Positions 42,929 to 52,370 of a stretch of 64,000 nucleotides of DNA are shown here, one piece after another. The stretch covers positions 2,958,501-3,022,500 of the forward strand of contig NZ_CP078138.1 of assembly GCF_019212185.1 (NCBI RefSeq), given 5' to 3'. The stretch is from Pseudomonas fluorescens. GTDB taxonomy: Bacteria; Pseudomonadota; Gammaproteobacteria; Pseudomonadales; Pseudomonadaceae. Within the stretch, counting starts at the first letter, position 1; the number at the start of each line of letters is the position of its first letter. The notes beneath the pieces were generated by a model. It ran no database searches and was not told the origin of the DNA. It saw only the letters and a program-made list of their open reading frames with translations. The translations under genes and the position numbers were made by a program.

Positions 42929-43845
42929 GCAGCCTGTTGGTGTTTCCCGGCCAGGGCACGCAGCAGCCGGGCATGCTCCACGGCTTGCCGGCGGATACCC
43001 TGGAGGAGGCCAGTGATTGGCTCGGCGAGGACGTACTGCGGCTGGATTCGTTGCAAGCCTTGCAATCGACCCGGGCAGTGCAGTTGTGTTTGTTGATCGC
43101 CGGCGTCGCGGCCTCTCGGCAGTTGATGCAAGGCGAGCTGACCGTCGACTACGTGGCGGGCCTGTCCATCGGTGCGTATCCGGCGGCGGTGGTGGCGGGT
43201 GCTCTGGGCTTTGCCGATGCGCTGAAACTGGTCAGCCTGCGCGGTGAATTGATGCAGGAGACTTATCCGCAAGGCTATGGCATGACCGCGATCATCGGCC
43301 TGGAATTGGCAGCCGTCGAAAGTTTGCTGGGGCGGGTTCACAGCGAGGCGACGCCGGTGTATCTGGCCAACATCAATGCCGACAATCAGTGCGTGATCGC
43401 CGGCAGTGATGCGGCCATGCAGGCGGTGGCCGAGTTGGCCCGCAAGCAGGGCGCGGGCCTGGCCAAGCGTCTTGCTGTCAGCGTGCCGTCGCACTGCCCG
43501 TTGCTGGCGCAGCCAGCGCAGGCACTGGCCGAGGCGTTCGCTCAGGTGGACATGCGTCTGCCACGCCTGGCCTATCTGAGTGGCAACTGTGCACGGCCGA
43601 TCCGTTCGGTCGAGGCGCTGCGCGATGATCTGGCGTTCAACATGTGCCGGGTCGTCGACTGGCGCGGCACGGTGCAGGGCGCCTATGAGCGCGGCGTGCG
43701 CCTGCAGATTGAATTGCCGCCCGGTGCGGTGCTGACCGGGCTGGCGCGACGGGTGTTCGCCCAGGGCAGCGTAATGGCGTTTGCCGGCGCACGCCTGGAC
43801 ACCCTGCAAGCGTTGTTGCGTGAGGAGGGAAGCCGCCACTCCTAG
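42925..43845 (+). CDS. mdcH: Malonyl-CoA:ACP transacylase (epsilon subunit)
   Basis: A 306-residue FabD-like transacylase that primes acetyl-MdcC by malonyl transfer. Start FPGQGTQQPGML, nucleophile Ser81 in GLSIGAYPA, and base His in SVPSHCPLL. Starts in an ATGA overlap with mdcG. A 64-base gap separates it from the transporter genes. Confidence 0.92.
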   Translation: MSSLLVFPGQGTQQPGMLHGLPADTLEEASDWLGEDVLRLDSLQALQSTRAVQLCLLIAGVAASRQLMQGELTVDYVAGLSIGAYPAAVVAGALGFADALKLVSLRGELMQETYPQGYGMTAIIGLELAAVESLLGRVHSEATPVYLANINADNQCVIAGSDAAMQAVAELARKQGAGLAKRLAVSVPSHCPLLAQPAQALAEAFAQVDMRLPRLAYLSGNCARPIRSVEALRDDLAFNMCRVVDWRGTVQGAYERGVRLQIELPPGAVLTGLARRVFAQGSVMAFAGARLDTLQALLREEGSRHS

Positions 43846-43909
43846 ACCGCGATGCAAGGCTTCGAACAACAAAAACAACAGACAACGATGCATTTCGAGG
43901 AAGACGACG

Positions 43910-44320
43910 ATGATTATCTACGGTGTGGCGCTATTGGCAATTTGTACGCTGGCAGGGGTGATAGTGGGTGACCTGCTGGGGGTGTTGCTGGGGGTGAAAT
44001 CCAACGTCGGCGGGGTGGGGATTGCGATGATCCTGCTGATCTGCGCCCGGTTGTGGATGCACAAGCGTGGCGGCCTGAGCCACGAATGCGAAATGGGCGT
44101 CGGCTTTTGGGGCGCGATGTACATCCCGGTGGTGGTGGCCATGGCCGCGCAACAGAATGTGGTCACCGCGCTGCACGGTGGCCCGGTAGCGGTACTCGCG
44201 GCCATCGGCTCGGTGCTGCTGTGCGGCGGCACCATTGCCCTGATCAGTCGCACCCACAAGGGTGAACCGTTGCCGGCTTTGCCGAGCGACCTGACTGCCA
44301 CCCCGAATGGAGCGCGCTGA
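43910..44320 (+). CDS. mdcL: Malonate transporter subunit MadL/MdcL
   Basis: A 136-residue membrane protein with four hydrophobic segments (MIIYGVALLAICTLAGVIVGDLLG; GVGIAMILLICARLWM). MadL and MadM together form a sodium- or proton-coupled malonate importer. The ATG at 43910 follows CGAGGAAGACGACG. Confidence 0.9.
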   Translation: MIIYGVALLAICTLAGVIVGDLLGVLLGVKSNVGGVGIAMILLICARLWMHKRGGLSHECEMGVGFWGAMYIPVVVAMAAQQNVVTALHGGPVAVLAAIGSVLLCGGTIALISRTHKGEPLPALPSDLTATPNGAR

Positions 44321-44321
44321 T

Positions 44322-45086
44322 ATGTGGGACATCATCGAGAAAGGTCTGGAGCATAATGGTCTGGTCACCGCCTTCGCGTTTGTCGGCGTGATCATGTGGA
44401 TTTCGGTGGTGCTGTCCAAGCGCCTGACCTTCGGGCGCATCCATGGCTCGGCGATTGCCATCGTGATTGGCCTGGTGCTGGCCTGGGTTGGCGGCACCAT
44501 GACCGGTGGCCAGAAAGGCCTGGCGGACCTGACGTTGTTCTCCGGGATCGGCCTGATGGGCGGGGCGATGCTTCGCGATTTTGCGATCGTTGCCACGGCT
44601 TTTGAGGTGCAGGCCACGGAAGCGCGCAAGGCCGGCATGATAGGCGTCGTCGCCTTGCTGCTGGGTACTGTGCTGCCGTTTATTGTCGGGGCCTGCATCG
44701 CCTGGCTGTTCGGTTATCGCGATGCGGTGAGCATGACCACCATTGGCGCGGGCGCGGTGACCTACATCGTCGGGCCGGTGACCGGCGCGGCGATTGGCGC
44801 CAGTTCCGATGTGGTTGCGCTGTCGATTGCCACTGGCCTGATCAAGGCGATCCTGGTGATGGTCTGCACGCCCATGGCGGCGCGTTGGATGGGCCTGGAC
44901 AACCCGCGTTCGGCGATGGTTTTCGGTGGTCTGGCCGGCACCGTCAGCGGCGTGACCGCCGGGCTGGCCGCCACCGATCGGCGCCTGGTGCCTTACGGTG
45001 CGCTGACCGCCACCTTCCACACGGGCCTGGGCTGCCTGTTGGGGCCATCGTTGTTGTACTTCATCGTCCGTGCGCTGGTGGGCTGA
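44322..45086 (+). CDS. mdcM: Malonate transporter subunit MadM/MdcM
   Basis: A 254-residue membrane protein with about seven to eight TM segments (VTAFAFVGVIMWISVVLSKRLT; GAVTYIVGPVTGAAIGASSDVVALSIATG). Second half of the malonate importer. I chose ATG 44322, one base after the mdcL stop, behind GGAGCGCGCTGAT; Met at 44307 would overlap mdcL. Last gene of the operon. Confidence 0.9.
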   Translation: MWDIIEKGLEHNGLVTAFAFVGVIMWISVVLSKRLTFGRIHGSAIAIVIGLVLAWVGGTMTGGQKGLADLTLFSGIGLMGGAMLRDFAIVATAFEVQATEARKAGMIGVVALLLGTVLPFIVGACIAWLFGYRDAVSMTTIGAGAVTYIVGPVTGAAIGASSDVVALSIATGLIKAILVMVCTPMAARWMGLDNPRSAMVFGGLAGTVSGVTAGLAATDRRLVPYGALTATFHTGLGCLLGPSLLYFIVRALVG

Positions 45087-45092
45087 GCCACT

Positions 45093-46007
45093 TCACGCAT
45101 GCCGGTTGGCGTACATCCGGCATTCGGCCAACAGCGCCAGCAGGTTCGGGTCACGCTCCTTGGCCTTGAGGAACACCACGCCAATGTGCTGCTGCAGGCG
45201 GTAACGCGCCTGCAGCGGGATCAGCTTGACCCGGTTTTCGTAGACCGCCGCAATGCGCCCTGGCAGCAGGGCGTAACCCACTTCGGAACTGACCATGCTC
45301 AGCAGGGTGAAGATGTCATTGACCTGCATCGCCACCTTCGGCTCGAACCCGGCCTGCTTGAACACGCGGTTACTGTCCTGGTGAGTGGCGAAGCCCTGGG
45401 TCAGGGTGATGAAGGTCTCGTCGCGGACCTCGGCGAGGTCGACTTCGGTGCGCTGGGCAAACCGTGAATTGATCGGCGAGGCGAGGAAGATGTCATCGGA
45501 AAACAGCTGGATCTGCGCGCAGTCCGGGTCGTTGACGCTGTCGTCCAGTGACACCAGGATCGCGTCGACTTCCATGTTCTTGAGCTTGTACAGCAGGTCG
45601 AAGTTGGAGCCCAGGATCAGGTCGATATTGAGTTCGCTGCGGCGCAGTTTGAGGCCCATGATCAACTGCGGCACAGTCTTGACCGTCAGTGAATACAGCG
45701 AGCCAAGCTTGAAGCGTTCAGCCGAGAAGCCGGCGGCTTCGCGGGTCAGGCGTACAGTTTCGACCACATCACCAATCAGCTTTTGCGCCCGCTCCTCGAG
45801 CACGTAGGCGCTTTCCAGTGGCGTCAGGTTGCGCCCTTCATGCTTGAATAGCGGACAGCGCAGGGCACTTTCCAGCGAATGGATGGCGCGGTGCACGCTG
45901 ACGTTGCTGGTCTCCAGTTCCGCGGCGGCACGCGACAGATTGCCGGTGCGCATGTAGACCAGGAACACCTCGAGTTTCTTCAGGGACAGTTCTTCGTCGA
46001 TCAGCAT
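45093..46007 (-). CDS. mdcR: LysR-family malonate utilization regulator
   Basis: A 304-residue LysR protein: HTH at about residues 9-68 (SLKKLEVFLVYMRTGNLSRAAAELETSNVSVHRAIHSLE) and an effector domain. It matches the MdcR branch in sequence and by its place at the end of the mdc operon, facing it tail to tail. It probably activates mdc transcription in response to malonate. Confidence 0.9.
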   Translation of the reverse strand: MLIDEELSLKKLEVFLVYMRTGNLSRAAAELETSNVSVHRAIHSLESALRCPLFKHEGRNLTPLESAYVLEERAQKLIGDVVETVRLTREAAGFSAERFKLGSLYSLTVKTVPQLIMGLKLRRSELNIDLILGSNFDLLYKLKNMEVDAILVSLDDSVNDPDCAQIQLFSDDIFLASPINSRFAQRTEVDLAEVRDETFITLTQGFATHQDSNRVFKQAGFEPKVAMQVNDIFTLLSMVSSEVGYALLPGRIAAVYENRVKLIPLQARYRLQQHIGVVFLKAKERDPNLLALLAECRMYANRHA

Positions 46008-46044
46008 CGCCGGGCCTCGTGTGGGGTTGGCAGATTGTGCACTA

Positions 46045-46150
46045 GCAGAGCGGGGAGGCGCGAGCTTGCTGGCGATGGCGGCGTGTCGGGCGCTGCGTGT
46101 GCTGGATCTGCCGGCCCCTTCCCGAGCAAGCTCGGTCCCACAGAGCTAGT
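46045..46150. repeat. REP-like palindrome
   Basis: GAGGCGCGAGCTTGCTGGCGATGGCGG and CCCGAGCAAGCTCGGTCCCACAG are REP half-sites in opposite orientation between mdcR and the TetR gene. No gene is visible in this gap. Confidence 0.6.
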
Positions 46151-46165
46151 TGGACGGCGACAATG

Positions 46166-46768
46166 TCAGGCCACATGCACCTGCAACGGAGCATTGTCGG
46201 CCAGCAGCCGTTCAATGGCGCCCGCCAGCAGACTGTGCAGCAGGCGCTCGCGTTCGCGGGGGGGCAGGGGGTGGTGTTGCAACCAGCCGGGGGCGTTGTT
46301 GAGGAGGCTGGCGATGGCGTGGCCGGCGGCTTGCAGTGCAGGTTCGCTCAAAGACGATACGGGGCACAACACGCGGATCAGCCGTTGCTCATAACCCAAC
46401 TGCAACTGGCGAACCTGCGCCTGTTGTTCTTCATTCAGGCAACTGCTGTCGCGTTCCACCAGGCGGAAATGCCAGGGCATGTCCTGGTGCAGCTTTAGGT
46501 GCGCCTGGATCAGCGGTTGCAGGCGATCGAGGGAGCGCCGCCGTTCAATGCGGGCCAGAGTCGCCAGCAGTTCTTCGTAGAATTCTTCGATCAAATCCAG
46601 CAGCAGGTGCTGTTTGCTCGGGTAGTGGTGATACAGCGAACCTGGGGTCAGCCCCAGGTACGCTGCCAGCTCACGCATGCCGACCTGGCCAAAGCCCTTG
46701 CTGGCGAACAGCTCCAGGGCTTTGTCGCGGCTGTCCGCGAAGCGCGAGCAGCGCTCAGTCGTAGGCAT
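46166..46768 (-). CDS. TetR-family transcriptional regulator
   Basis: A 200-residue TetR protein: HTH at about residues 10-55 (RDKALELFASKGFGQVGMRELAAYLGLTPGSLYHHYPSKQHLL). The start overlaps the end of the dehydrogenase gene by 14 bases, so the regulator is translated from the same message as the thiolase and dehydrogenase genes. It probably represses this unit and responds to an acyl-CoA. Confidence 0.87.
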   Translation of the reverse strand: MPTTERCSRFADSRDKALELFASKGFGQVGMRELAAYLGLTPGSLYHHYPSKQHLLLDLIEEFYEELLATLARIERRRSLDRLQPLIQAHLKLHQDMPWHFRLVERDSSCLNEEQQAQVRQLQLGYEQRLIRVLCPVSSLSEPALQAAGHAIASLLNNAPGWLQHHPLPPRERERLLHSLLAGAIERLLADNAPLQVHVA

Positions 46769-47606
46769 GGAAGCCGCGCCCGGTCTTGCGACCCAGATAA
46801 CCCGCCGCGACCATTTCCTTGAGCAAGGGCGCGGGGCGGTATTTGCTGTCGTTGAAGCCGTCGTAGAAGGCTTGCATGATCGCCAGCAGGGTATCCAGGC
46901 CAATCAGGTCGGCCAACGCCAGCGGACCGATCGGCTGGTTGCAGCCCAGGCGCATGCCGGCGTCGATGTCCTCGGCGTTGGCCAGGCCTTCCTGTAGCAC
47001 CAGCACTGCTTCGTTGATCATCGGCACGAGGATGCGGTTGACCACGAAGCCCGGACGGTTGCCCGCCGTGATCGCGGTCTTGCCCAGGCGCTCGGCCATG
47101 GCCAGGGCCAGGGCGTGTGTCGCGTCGCTGGTTTGCAGGCCACGGATCACTTCGATCAGCGCCATCACCGGCACCGGGTTGAAGAAATGCAGGCCGATGA
47201 AGCGCTCAGGATGGCTGACACTGGCTGCCAACTGAGTGATCGACAGCGACGAGGTATTCGACGCAATCACGCACTCACTGCCGACCTGAGCCGCCGCCTG
47301 TTGCAGCAAACGCAGCTTGAGGTCGAGGTTCTCGGTGGCCGCCTCGATCACCAGTTGCACGCCGTGCAGGCTGGCGTAGTCAGTGCTGGTGGCAATCTTG
47401 TCGAGGGCCGCCACCTTCTGCTCTTCACTCAGGGTGCCCTTGCTGACCTGGCGATCGAGGTTTTTGCCGACCGTCGCCAGGGCCTTTTGCAAGGCGCTGT
47501 CGGCAATGTCGATCAGGGTCACGTTGAAGCCGGCCACCGCGCACACTTGCGCGATGCCGTTGCCCATGGTGCCGGCGCCGATGACGCCAATGTTCTGCAG
47601 ATTCAT
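46755..47606 (-). CDS. 3-hydroxybutyryl-CoA dehydrogenase
   Basis: A 283-residue NAD-dependent enzyme. Rossmann motif GVIGAGTMGNGIAQ at the start, catalytic-region SNTSSLSITQLA and FIGLHFFNPVPVM (His), and the C-terminal domain ending LGRKTGRGFHAYD. It oxidises (S)-3-hydroxyacyl-CoA. It lies 14 bases after the thiolase gene on the same strand. The start at 47606 is behind AAGGACCTGACC. Confidence 0.92.
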   Translation of the reverse strand: MNLQNIGVIGAGTMGNGIAQVCAVAGFNVTLIDIADSALQKALATVGKNLDRQVSKGTLSEEQKVAALDKIATSTDYASLHGVQLVIEAATENLDLKLRLLQQAAAQVGSECVIASNTSSLSITQLAASVSHPERFIGLHFFNPVPVMALIEVIRGLQTSDATHALALAMAERLGKTAITAGNRPGFVVNRILVPMINEAVLVLQEGLANAEDIDAGMRLGCNQPIGPLALADLIGLDTLLAIMQAFYDGFNDSKYRPAPLLKEMVAAGYLGRKTGRGFHAYD

Positions 47607-47620
47607 GGTCAGGTCCTTGC

Positions 47621-48805
47621 TCACACGCGCTCGAACAGCACGGCGATGCCTTGGCCGCCGCCGATGCACATGGTCGCCAGGGCGTAGCGGCCCTGCACGC
47701 GGTGCAGTTCGTGGATGGCTTTGGTGGCGATGATCGCGCCGGTCGCGCCCACTGGGTGGCCCAGGGAAATGCCGGAACCGTTAGGGTTGACCTTCTCCGG
47801 ATCGAAGCCCAGTTCTTGAGCCACGGCGCAAGCCTGGGCGGCGAAGGCTTCATTGGACTCGATGACGTCGAGGTCGGCGACGGTCAGGCCGGCGCGCTCC
47901 AGCACCAGGCGGGTGGCCGGGATTGGACCGAGGCCCATCATGGCCGGGTCGACACCGGCGTGGGCGTAACCGACGATCCGCGCCATCGGCTTCAGGCCTT
48001 GCTCTTCCACCAGCTTGCCGGTGGCCAGGACTAGCGCACCGGCGCCGTCGTTGAGGCCCGAGGCGTTGCCGGCGGTGACGCTGCCGTCTTTCTTGAACGC
48101 CGGTTTCATGCGCTGCAGTTGCTCGCTGCTGGCGTCTTCACGCACGTGCTCATCGGTGGCGAAGGACACCGGACCTTTGCGGGTCGGCACTTCGATCGGC
48201 ACGATCTGGCTGTCGAAACGACCTTCGGCAATGGCGCGCACGGCACGTTGCTGACTTTGCAGGGCCAGGGCGTCCTGAGCTTCGCGGGTGATGCCGAAGT
48301 GTTCAGCAATGTTTTCCGCGGTGATGCCCATGTGGATGCCGGCGAACGGGTCGTGCAGGGCGCCGAGCATGTAGTCGATGCCCTGGATGTTGCCCATGCG
48401 CGCACCCCAGCGAGCTTGCGGCAGCAGGTAGGCGCCACGGCTCATGGATTCGACACCACCGGCCAGGGCGGCATCGGCATCACCGAGCATCAGGCTCTGA
48501 GCGGCGCTGACAATCGCCTGCAGGCCGGAGCCGCACAGACGGTTGACGTTGAAGGCCGGGGTTTCCTTGGGCAGGCCGGCGTTCATCGAGATCACGCGGG
48601 ACAGGTAGGCGTCGCGGGTTTCGGTCGGGATCACGTGGCCCATCACGGTGTGGCCGATTTTTTCCGGGGCCAGGCCCGAGCGCTCGATGGCCGCACGGGC
48701 GACGGTGGTGCCCAGGTCGATCGGCGCCACGTCCTTGAGCGAGCCGCCAAAACCGCCGATCGCGGAACGCACGGCGCTGAGGACAAAAATATCGGAATGC
48801 TTCAT
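47621..48805 (-). CDS. Acetyl-CoA acetyltransferase (thiolase)
   Basis: A 394-residue thiolase with the nucleophile Cys in [10 protein letters not shown], the catalytic His in GHPVGATGA and the second Cys in MCIGGGQG. First gene of a thiolase, hydroxyacyl-CoA dehydrogenase and TetR unit; together they would handle short-chain acyl-CoA. A divergent AraC gene starts about 200 bases away. This is a separate locus from the thiolase fragment at the window start. Confidence 0.92.
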   Translation of the reverse strand: MKHSDIFVLSAVRSAIGGFGGSLKDVAPIDLGTTVARAAIERSGLAPEKIGHTVMGHVIPTETRDAYLSRVISMNAGLPKETPAFNVNRLCGSGLQAIVSAAQSLMLGDADAALAGGVESMSRGAYLLPQARWGARMGNIQGIDYMLGALHDPFAGIHMGITAENIAEHFGITREAQDALALQSQQRAVRAIAEGRFDSQIVPIEVPTRKGPVSFATDEHVREDASSEQLQRMKPAFKKDGSVTAGNASGLNDGAGALVLATGKLVEEQGLKPMARIVGYAHAGVDPAMMGLGPIPATRLVLERAGLTVADLDVIESNEAFAAQACAVAQELGFDPEKVNPNGSGISLGHPVGATGAIIATKAIHELHRVQGRYALATMCIGGGQGIAVLFERV

Positions 48806-49007
48806 GGGGAACCCCTGGGTCTCGTGGGACGCGCGTCGCTCACGTACTATGGTCGGCGCCGCGCTGATGTCGGTTGAAGTTGCAGGCACGCCAAGCGGTC
48901 ACTGCAAGTGATGGCATCGAGTCTAGGGTTTGCCGCGACGGTTCGCCTATGCCGCAACCGCGCAAAGGTGCTGGCGTTTTTTGCCATATTCGGATGATGG
49001 GGAGCAG

Positions 49008-50021
49008 ATGCGCGAAAGCGATTCGGTAGCGGTGTACTTCGTGTACCCGATGATCCATGCCCTGCGCACGGATCCGCAGCGCCTGCAGGCGATCCTCGAA
49101 GAAGTGGGCATCGATCAGGCGCTGTTGCAGCAGCCGGCGGCGCGGGTGCCCGCCCAGGCGTTCGCCGCCCTGTGGCTGGCGCAGATCCGTGAGCTGGACG
49201 ACGAGTTCTTCGGCCTCGACTCCCACGGCATGCCCCCCGGCAGCTTTGCCCTGATCTGCCGCGCGCTGATCCAGGAAACCAACCTGGAAAAAGCCATGCG
49301 CCAATGCCTGGCCAACTTCGCGCTGTTCCTGCGGGACTTTCGCGGCAGCCTGACGGTGCGCGGCAAACGTGCGGTGATCAGCTTGCAGACCGAAGCGCAG
49401 AACGATGAACTGGCGCGTTATGGCGAAGAAACCTTCCTGGTGTTGATGATCAGCCTGCTGTGCTGGCTCGGCGGACGGCGGATCCCCATTGATCGCGCTG
49501 ACTTTCAGCATGAGCGTCTGTCCCTGAGTGACGACGCCTTGCTCTGGGGCGCCAACCTGACGTTCGGCGCCCAGCGCACCGAAATCGAGTTCGACAGCCG
49601 TTACCTGCAACTGCCGGTGACCCAGGACCTGGCCTCGCTCAAGGCCTTCCTGCGAAGTGCCCCGCAATGGCTGGTGATCCGTTTCCGTAACCAGCACGGC
49701 CTCGCCGCCCAGGTCCATCAGCGCCTGCGCCACACCCACTACAGCCAGTGGCCGACCCTGGAAGCCTTTGCCAGCGAACAGCACCTGAGCCCCAGCACCG
49801 TGCGCCGCAAGCTCGAGCGCGAGGGCTGCTCGTTCCAGGAGATCAAGGACGAGGTGCGGCGTGCCGTGGCCATCGAGCAACTGCGCCGGACCCAGGCCAG
49901 CGTCACGGCGATTGCCGAGCAGATTGGCTTTCAGGAACCCAGCGCCTTTCACCGCGCCTTCAAGAAGTGGACGGGTGAGAGCCCAGGGCGTTATCGGGCA
50001 CGCTTCCAGGGCAAGCCGTAA
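49008..50021 (+). CDS. AraC-family transcriptional regulator
   Basis: A 337-residue regulator with an N-terminal ligand-binding domain of the arabinose-binding-like type (PF12625-like, residues about 15-205) and a C-terminal double HTH (LSPSTVRRKLEREGCSFQEIKDEVRR; TAIAEQIGFQEPSAFHRAFKKWTG). It is divergent from the thiolase unit and probably controls it. The start at 49008 follows ATGGGGAGCAG. Its last 62 bases overlap the convergent LysR gene. Confidence 0.88.
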   Translation: MRESDSVAVYFVYPMIHALRTDPQRLQAILEEVGIDQALLQQPAARVPAQAFAALWLAQIRELDDEFFGLDSHGMPPGSFALICRALIQETNLEKAMRQCLANFALFLRDFRGSLTVRGKRAVISLQTEAQNDELARYGEETFLVLMISLLCWLGGRRIPIDRADFQHERLSLSDDALLWGANLTFGAQRTEIEFDSRYLQLPVTQDLASLKAFLRSAPQWLVIRFRNQHGLAAQVHQRLRHTHYSQWPTLEAFASEQHLSPSTVRRKLEREGCSFQEIKDEVRRAVAIEQLRRTQASVTAIAEQIGFQEPSAFHRAFKKWTGESPGRYRARFQGKP

Positions 50022-50901
50022 GCGCCAGCGCCGCCACCATGAAGTCGATGAAGGCGCGGGTCTTCTGCGGCACCCGGCGCGCCGACGGGTAAACCGCGTG
50101 GATGCTGATGGGCGGCGCCTGCCACTCGCACATCACCGGCACCAGGCGGCCCGCGCACAGCGCCTCCTCGACAATGAAATCGGGCAGCAGGGCAATGCCC
50201 ATGCCGGCTTCGGCGGCCTGCGCCAGCAAGTCGCCGTTGTTCGCGTGCAACGGTCCGGTGACATGTACCCGCTGAGTCTCCTTGCCGTTGCTCAATTGCA
50301 GGCTGACGCCGCTTTGCAAGTAGCCGTAGTTCAGGCACTGGTGCGCGCTCAGCTCCTTGGGTGAGCGCGGCGTCCCGGCCCGCGCCAGGTAGCACGGCGA
50401 GGCCACCAGGATCCGTGGGGCAGGGGCCAGCAGGCGGGCGACCAGCGATGAATCCGCCAGGCTGGCAATGCGGATGGTCACATCGAAACCGCCGCGCACC
50501 GGGTCGACCTGCTGGTCGCTGAGCACCAGTTGCAATTCGATGTTCGGGTGCTGCGCATGGAACTGCGGAATCAGCCGCCCGAGCCGCCGCAGACCAAACG
50601 ACATCGGCGCATTGACCCGCAACACGCCGCGCAACTCACCGCTGCCACTGCGCGCCCGCTGCTCGGCCTCATCCACCGCCGCGATCACTTCCCGCGCCGC
50701 CTCGTAGTACTCGGCGCCGGCTTCGGTCAAGTGCAGGTTGCGGGTGGTGCGTTGCAGCAATTGCACGCCAATGGCCTCTTCCAGCGCTTGAATCTGTTTA
50801 CTGACTTTCGAGCGTGGCACACCCATCAGCCGGGCAGCAGCGGCGAAGCCGTTTTCCCCAACGGTGGCGACAAACGCCCGCATGCAATCGACGCGGTCCA
50901 T
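49960..50901 (-). CDS. LysR-family transcriptional regulator
   Basis: A 313-residue LysR protein (HTH FVATVGENGFAAAARLMGVPRSKVSKQI, then an effector domain). The start at 50901 lies behind AGGGACAGTT. It is divergent from the isochorismatase-like gene 137 bases away and probably controls the three-gene unit there. The C-terminus, roughly the last 20 residues, runs into the AraC gene and looks like an extension beyond the normal LysR end. Confidence 0.87.
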   Translation of the reverse strand: MDRVDCMRAFVATVGENGFAAAARLMGVPRSKVSKQIQALEEAIGVQLLQRTTRNLHLTEAGAEYYEAAREVIAAVDEAEQRARSGSGELRGVLRVNAPMSFGLRRLGRLIPQFHAQHPNIELQLVLSDQQVDPVRGGFDVTIRIASLADSSLVARLLAPAPRILVASPCYLARAGTPRSPKELSAHQCLNYGYLQSGVSLQLSNGKETQRVHVTGPLHANNGDLLAQAAEAGMGIALLPDFIVEEALCAGRLVPVMCEWQAPPISIHAVYPSARRVPQKTRAFIDFMVAALALTACPGSVPDNALGSHPSTS

Positions 50902-51038
50902 AACTGTCCCTGATTTTGAAACAATGAATCCGGATTCTAGGTAATTGTCCCTGTAATGACTAGTCGCTAAATTGGCCTCCAGACGCGCTGCACACCGCAG
51001 CACGCACCGCCCATCACTGACATCAAAAGGAACGCGCC

Positions 51039-51683
51039 ATGTCCATTCGTGAACTGCTCAACCCAAGCAACTCCACCCTGATCCTGATCGACCACCAGCC
51101 GCAAATGGCTTTCGGCGTGCAATCGATCGATCGCCAGACCCTGAAGAACAACACCGTGGCCCTGGCCAAGGCGGCGAAGATTTTCAACGTGCCGACCCTC
51201 CTCACTTCGGTCGAAACCGAAAGCTTCAGCGGCTACATCTGGCCGGAATTGTTGAGCGTGTTCCCGGATCAGCAGCCGATCGAGCGCACCTCGATGAACT
51301 CCTGGGAAGACAAGAAACTGGTGGAAGCGGTCAAGGCCACGGGGCGCAAGAAACTGATCATGGCGGCGCTGTGGACCGAAGTTTGCTTGAACTTCCCGGC
51401 CCTCGAAGCCCTGGCTGAAGGCTACGAGGTGTACATCGTCACCGACGCCTCGGGCGGCACCAGCAAGGAAGCCCATGACATGTCGGTACAGCGCATGATC
51501 CAGGCCGGTGCGGTGCCGGTGACCTGGCAGCAGGTGTTGCTCGAATACCAGCGCGATTGGGCACACAAGGAAACCTACGACGCAGTGATGGGCCTGGTGC
51601 TCGAGCACAGCGGCGCCTACGGCATGGGCGTCGACTACGCCTACACCATGGTGCACAAGGCGCCGCAGCGTCAGGTCAAGTAA
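51039..51683 (+). CDS. Isochorismatase-like cysteine hydrolase (YcaC type)
   Basis: A 214-residue hydrolase with catalytic Asp18 (LILIDHQPQMAFG) and nucleophile Cys116 (LWTEVCLNFPALEAL). It resembles YcaC, a hydrolase whose substrate is unsettled. AAGGAACGCGCC precedes the ATG. First of three same-strand genes with the ABM-domain protein and the amidohydrolase. Confidence 0.88.
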   Translation: MSIRELLNPSNSTLILIDHQPQMAFGVQSIDRQTLKNNTVALAKAAKIFNVPTLLTSVETESFSGYIWPELLSVFPDQQPIERTSMNSWEDKKLVEAVKATGRKKLIMAALWTEVCLNFPALEALAEGYEVYIVTDASGGTSKEAHDMSVQRMIQAGAVPVTWQQVLLEYQRDWAHKETYDAVMGLVLEHSGAYGMGVDYAYTMVHKAPQRQVK

Positions 51684-51770
51684 AGCCGTCGGCCGGACGC
51701 GAACTTCGCGTCCGGCCCTGACGTTGTTGAGCTACCGTTGAAGGTCTTCCCCGGGCCTGGAGAGTGAGTG

Positions 51771-52343
51771 ATGGAAATCGATCTGTCGGACGGCGTGGTC
51801 ACCCTGTTGGTGCGGCACACGGTCAGGAAGGGCCAGGATCAGGCCTATGAAGAGTGGCTACGCGGGATCATCGCCAAGGCGCGCAGCTATCCCGGACACC
51901 TGGGCATCGATGTGATGCGCGGCCATCGCCAGGGCCTGGCGCAGTTCACCAGCGTCCTGCGTTTCGCCAGCACCGAGCAACTGCAGACCTGGCTCGACTC
52001 CGAAGACCGCCGCAGCCTGGTGGAGATCGCCCGGCCGATGCTTGCCGACGGCGACCAGACCGAAATCAATGCCGACCGCGAGTTCTGGTTCACCCCGGTG
52101 GAAGCCGGTGCCACGCCACCACCGCGCTGGAAGCAGGCCTGTGTGACCTTCCTGGTGATCTTGCCGCTGACCTTCCTGGTGCCGCTGCTGTTCCAGCCGC
52201 TGTTCAGTCGGGTGCCCTGGCTGGGCGGACGGGTGCCGGCCAACGTGCTGATCACCGCGACCATTGTGCTGCTGGTGGTCTACGTGTTCATGCCCCGTGT
52301 CACCCGCCTGTTCAGCCGCTGGCTGCAACCGCCGGCTGCCTGA
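51771..52343 (+). CDS. Antibiotic-biosynthesis-monooxygenase-domain membrane protein
   Basis: A 190-residue protein. Residues 1-105 form an ABM ferredoxin-like domain (VTLLVRHTVRKGQDQAYEEW, TSVLRFASTEQLQTWLDSED). Two TM helices follow (VTFLVILPLTFLVPLLF and NVLITATIVLLVVYVFMPRV). The domain thus sits on the membrane, facing the cytoplasm if the helices form a hairpin. Cofactor-free quinone or phenol oxidation is possible. The start at 51771 follows GGAGAGTGAGTG. Confidence 0.83.
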   Translation: MEIDLSDGVVTLLVRHTVRKGQDQAYEEWLRGIIAKARSYPGHLGIDVMRGHRQGLAQFTSVLRFASTEQLQTWLDSEDRRSLVEIARPMLADGDQTEINADREFWFTPVEAGATPPPRWKQACVTFLVILPLTFLVPLLFQPLFSRVPWLGGRVPANVLITATIVLLVVYVFMPRVTRLFSRWLQPPAA

Positions 52344-52370
52344 GCCTTTTTTCGATAAAGGAATCCTGTG

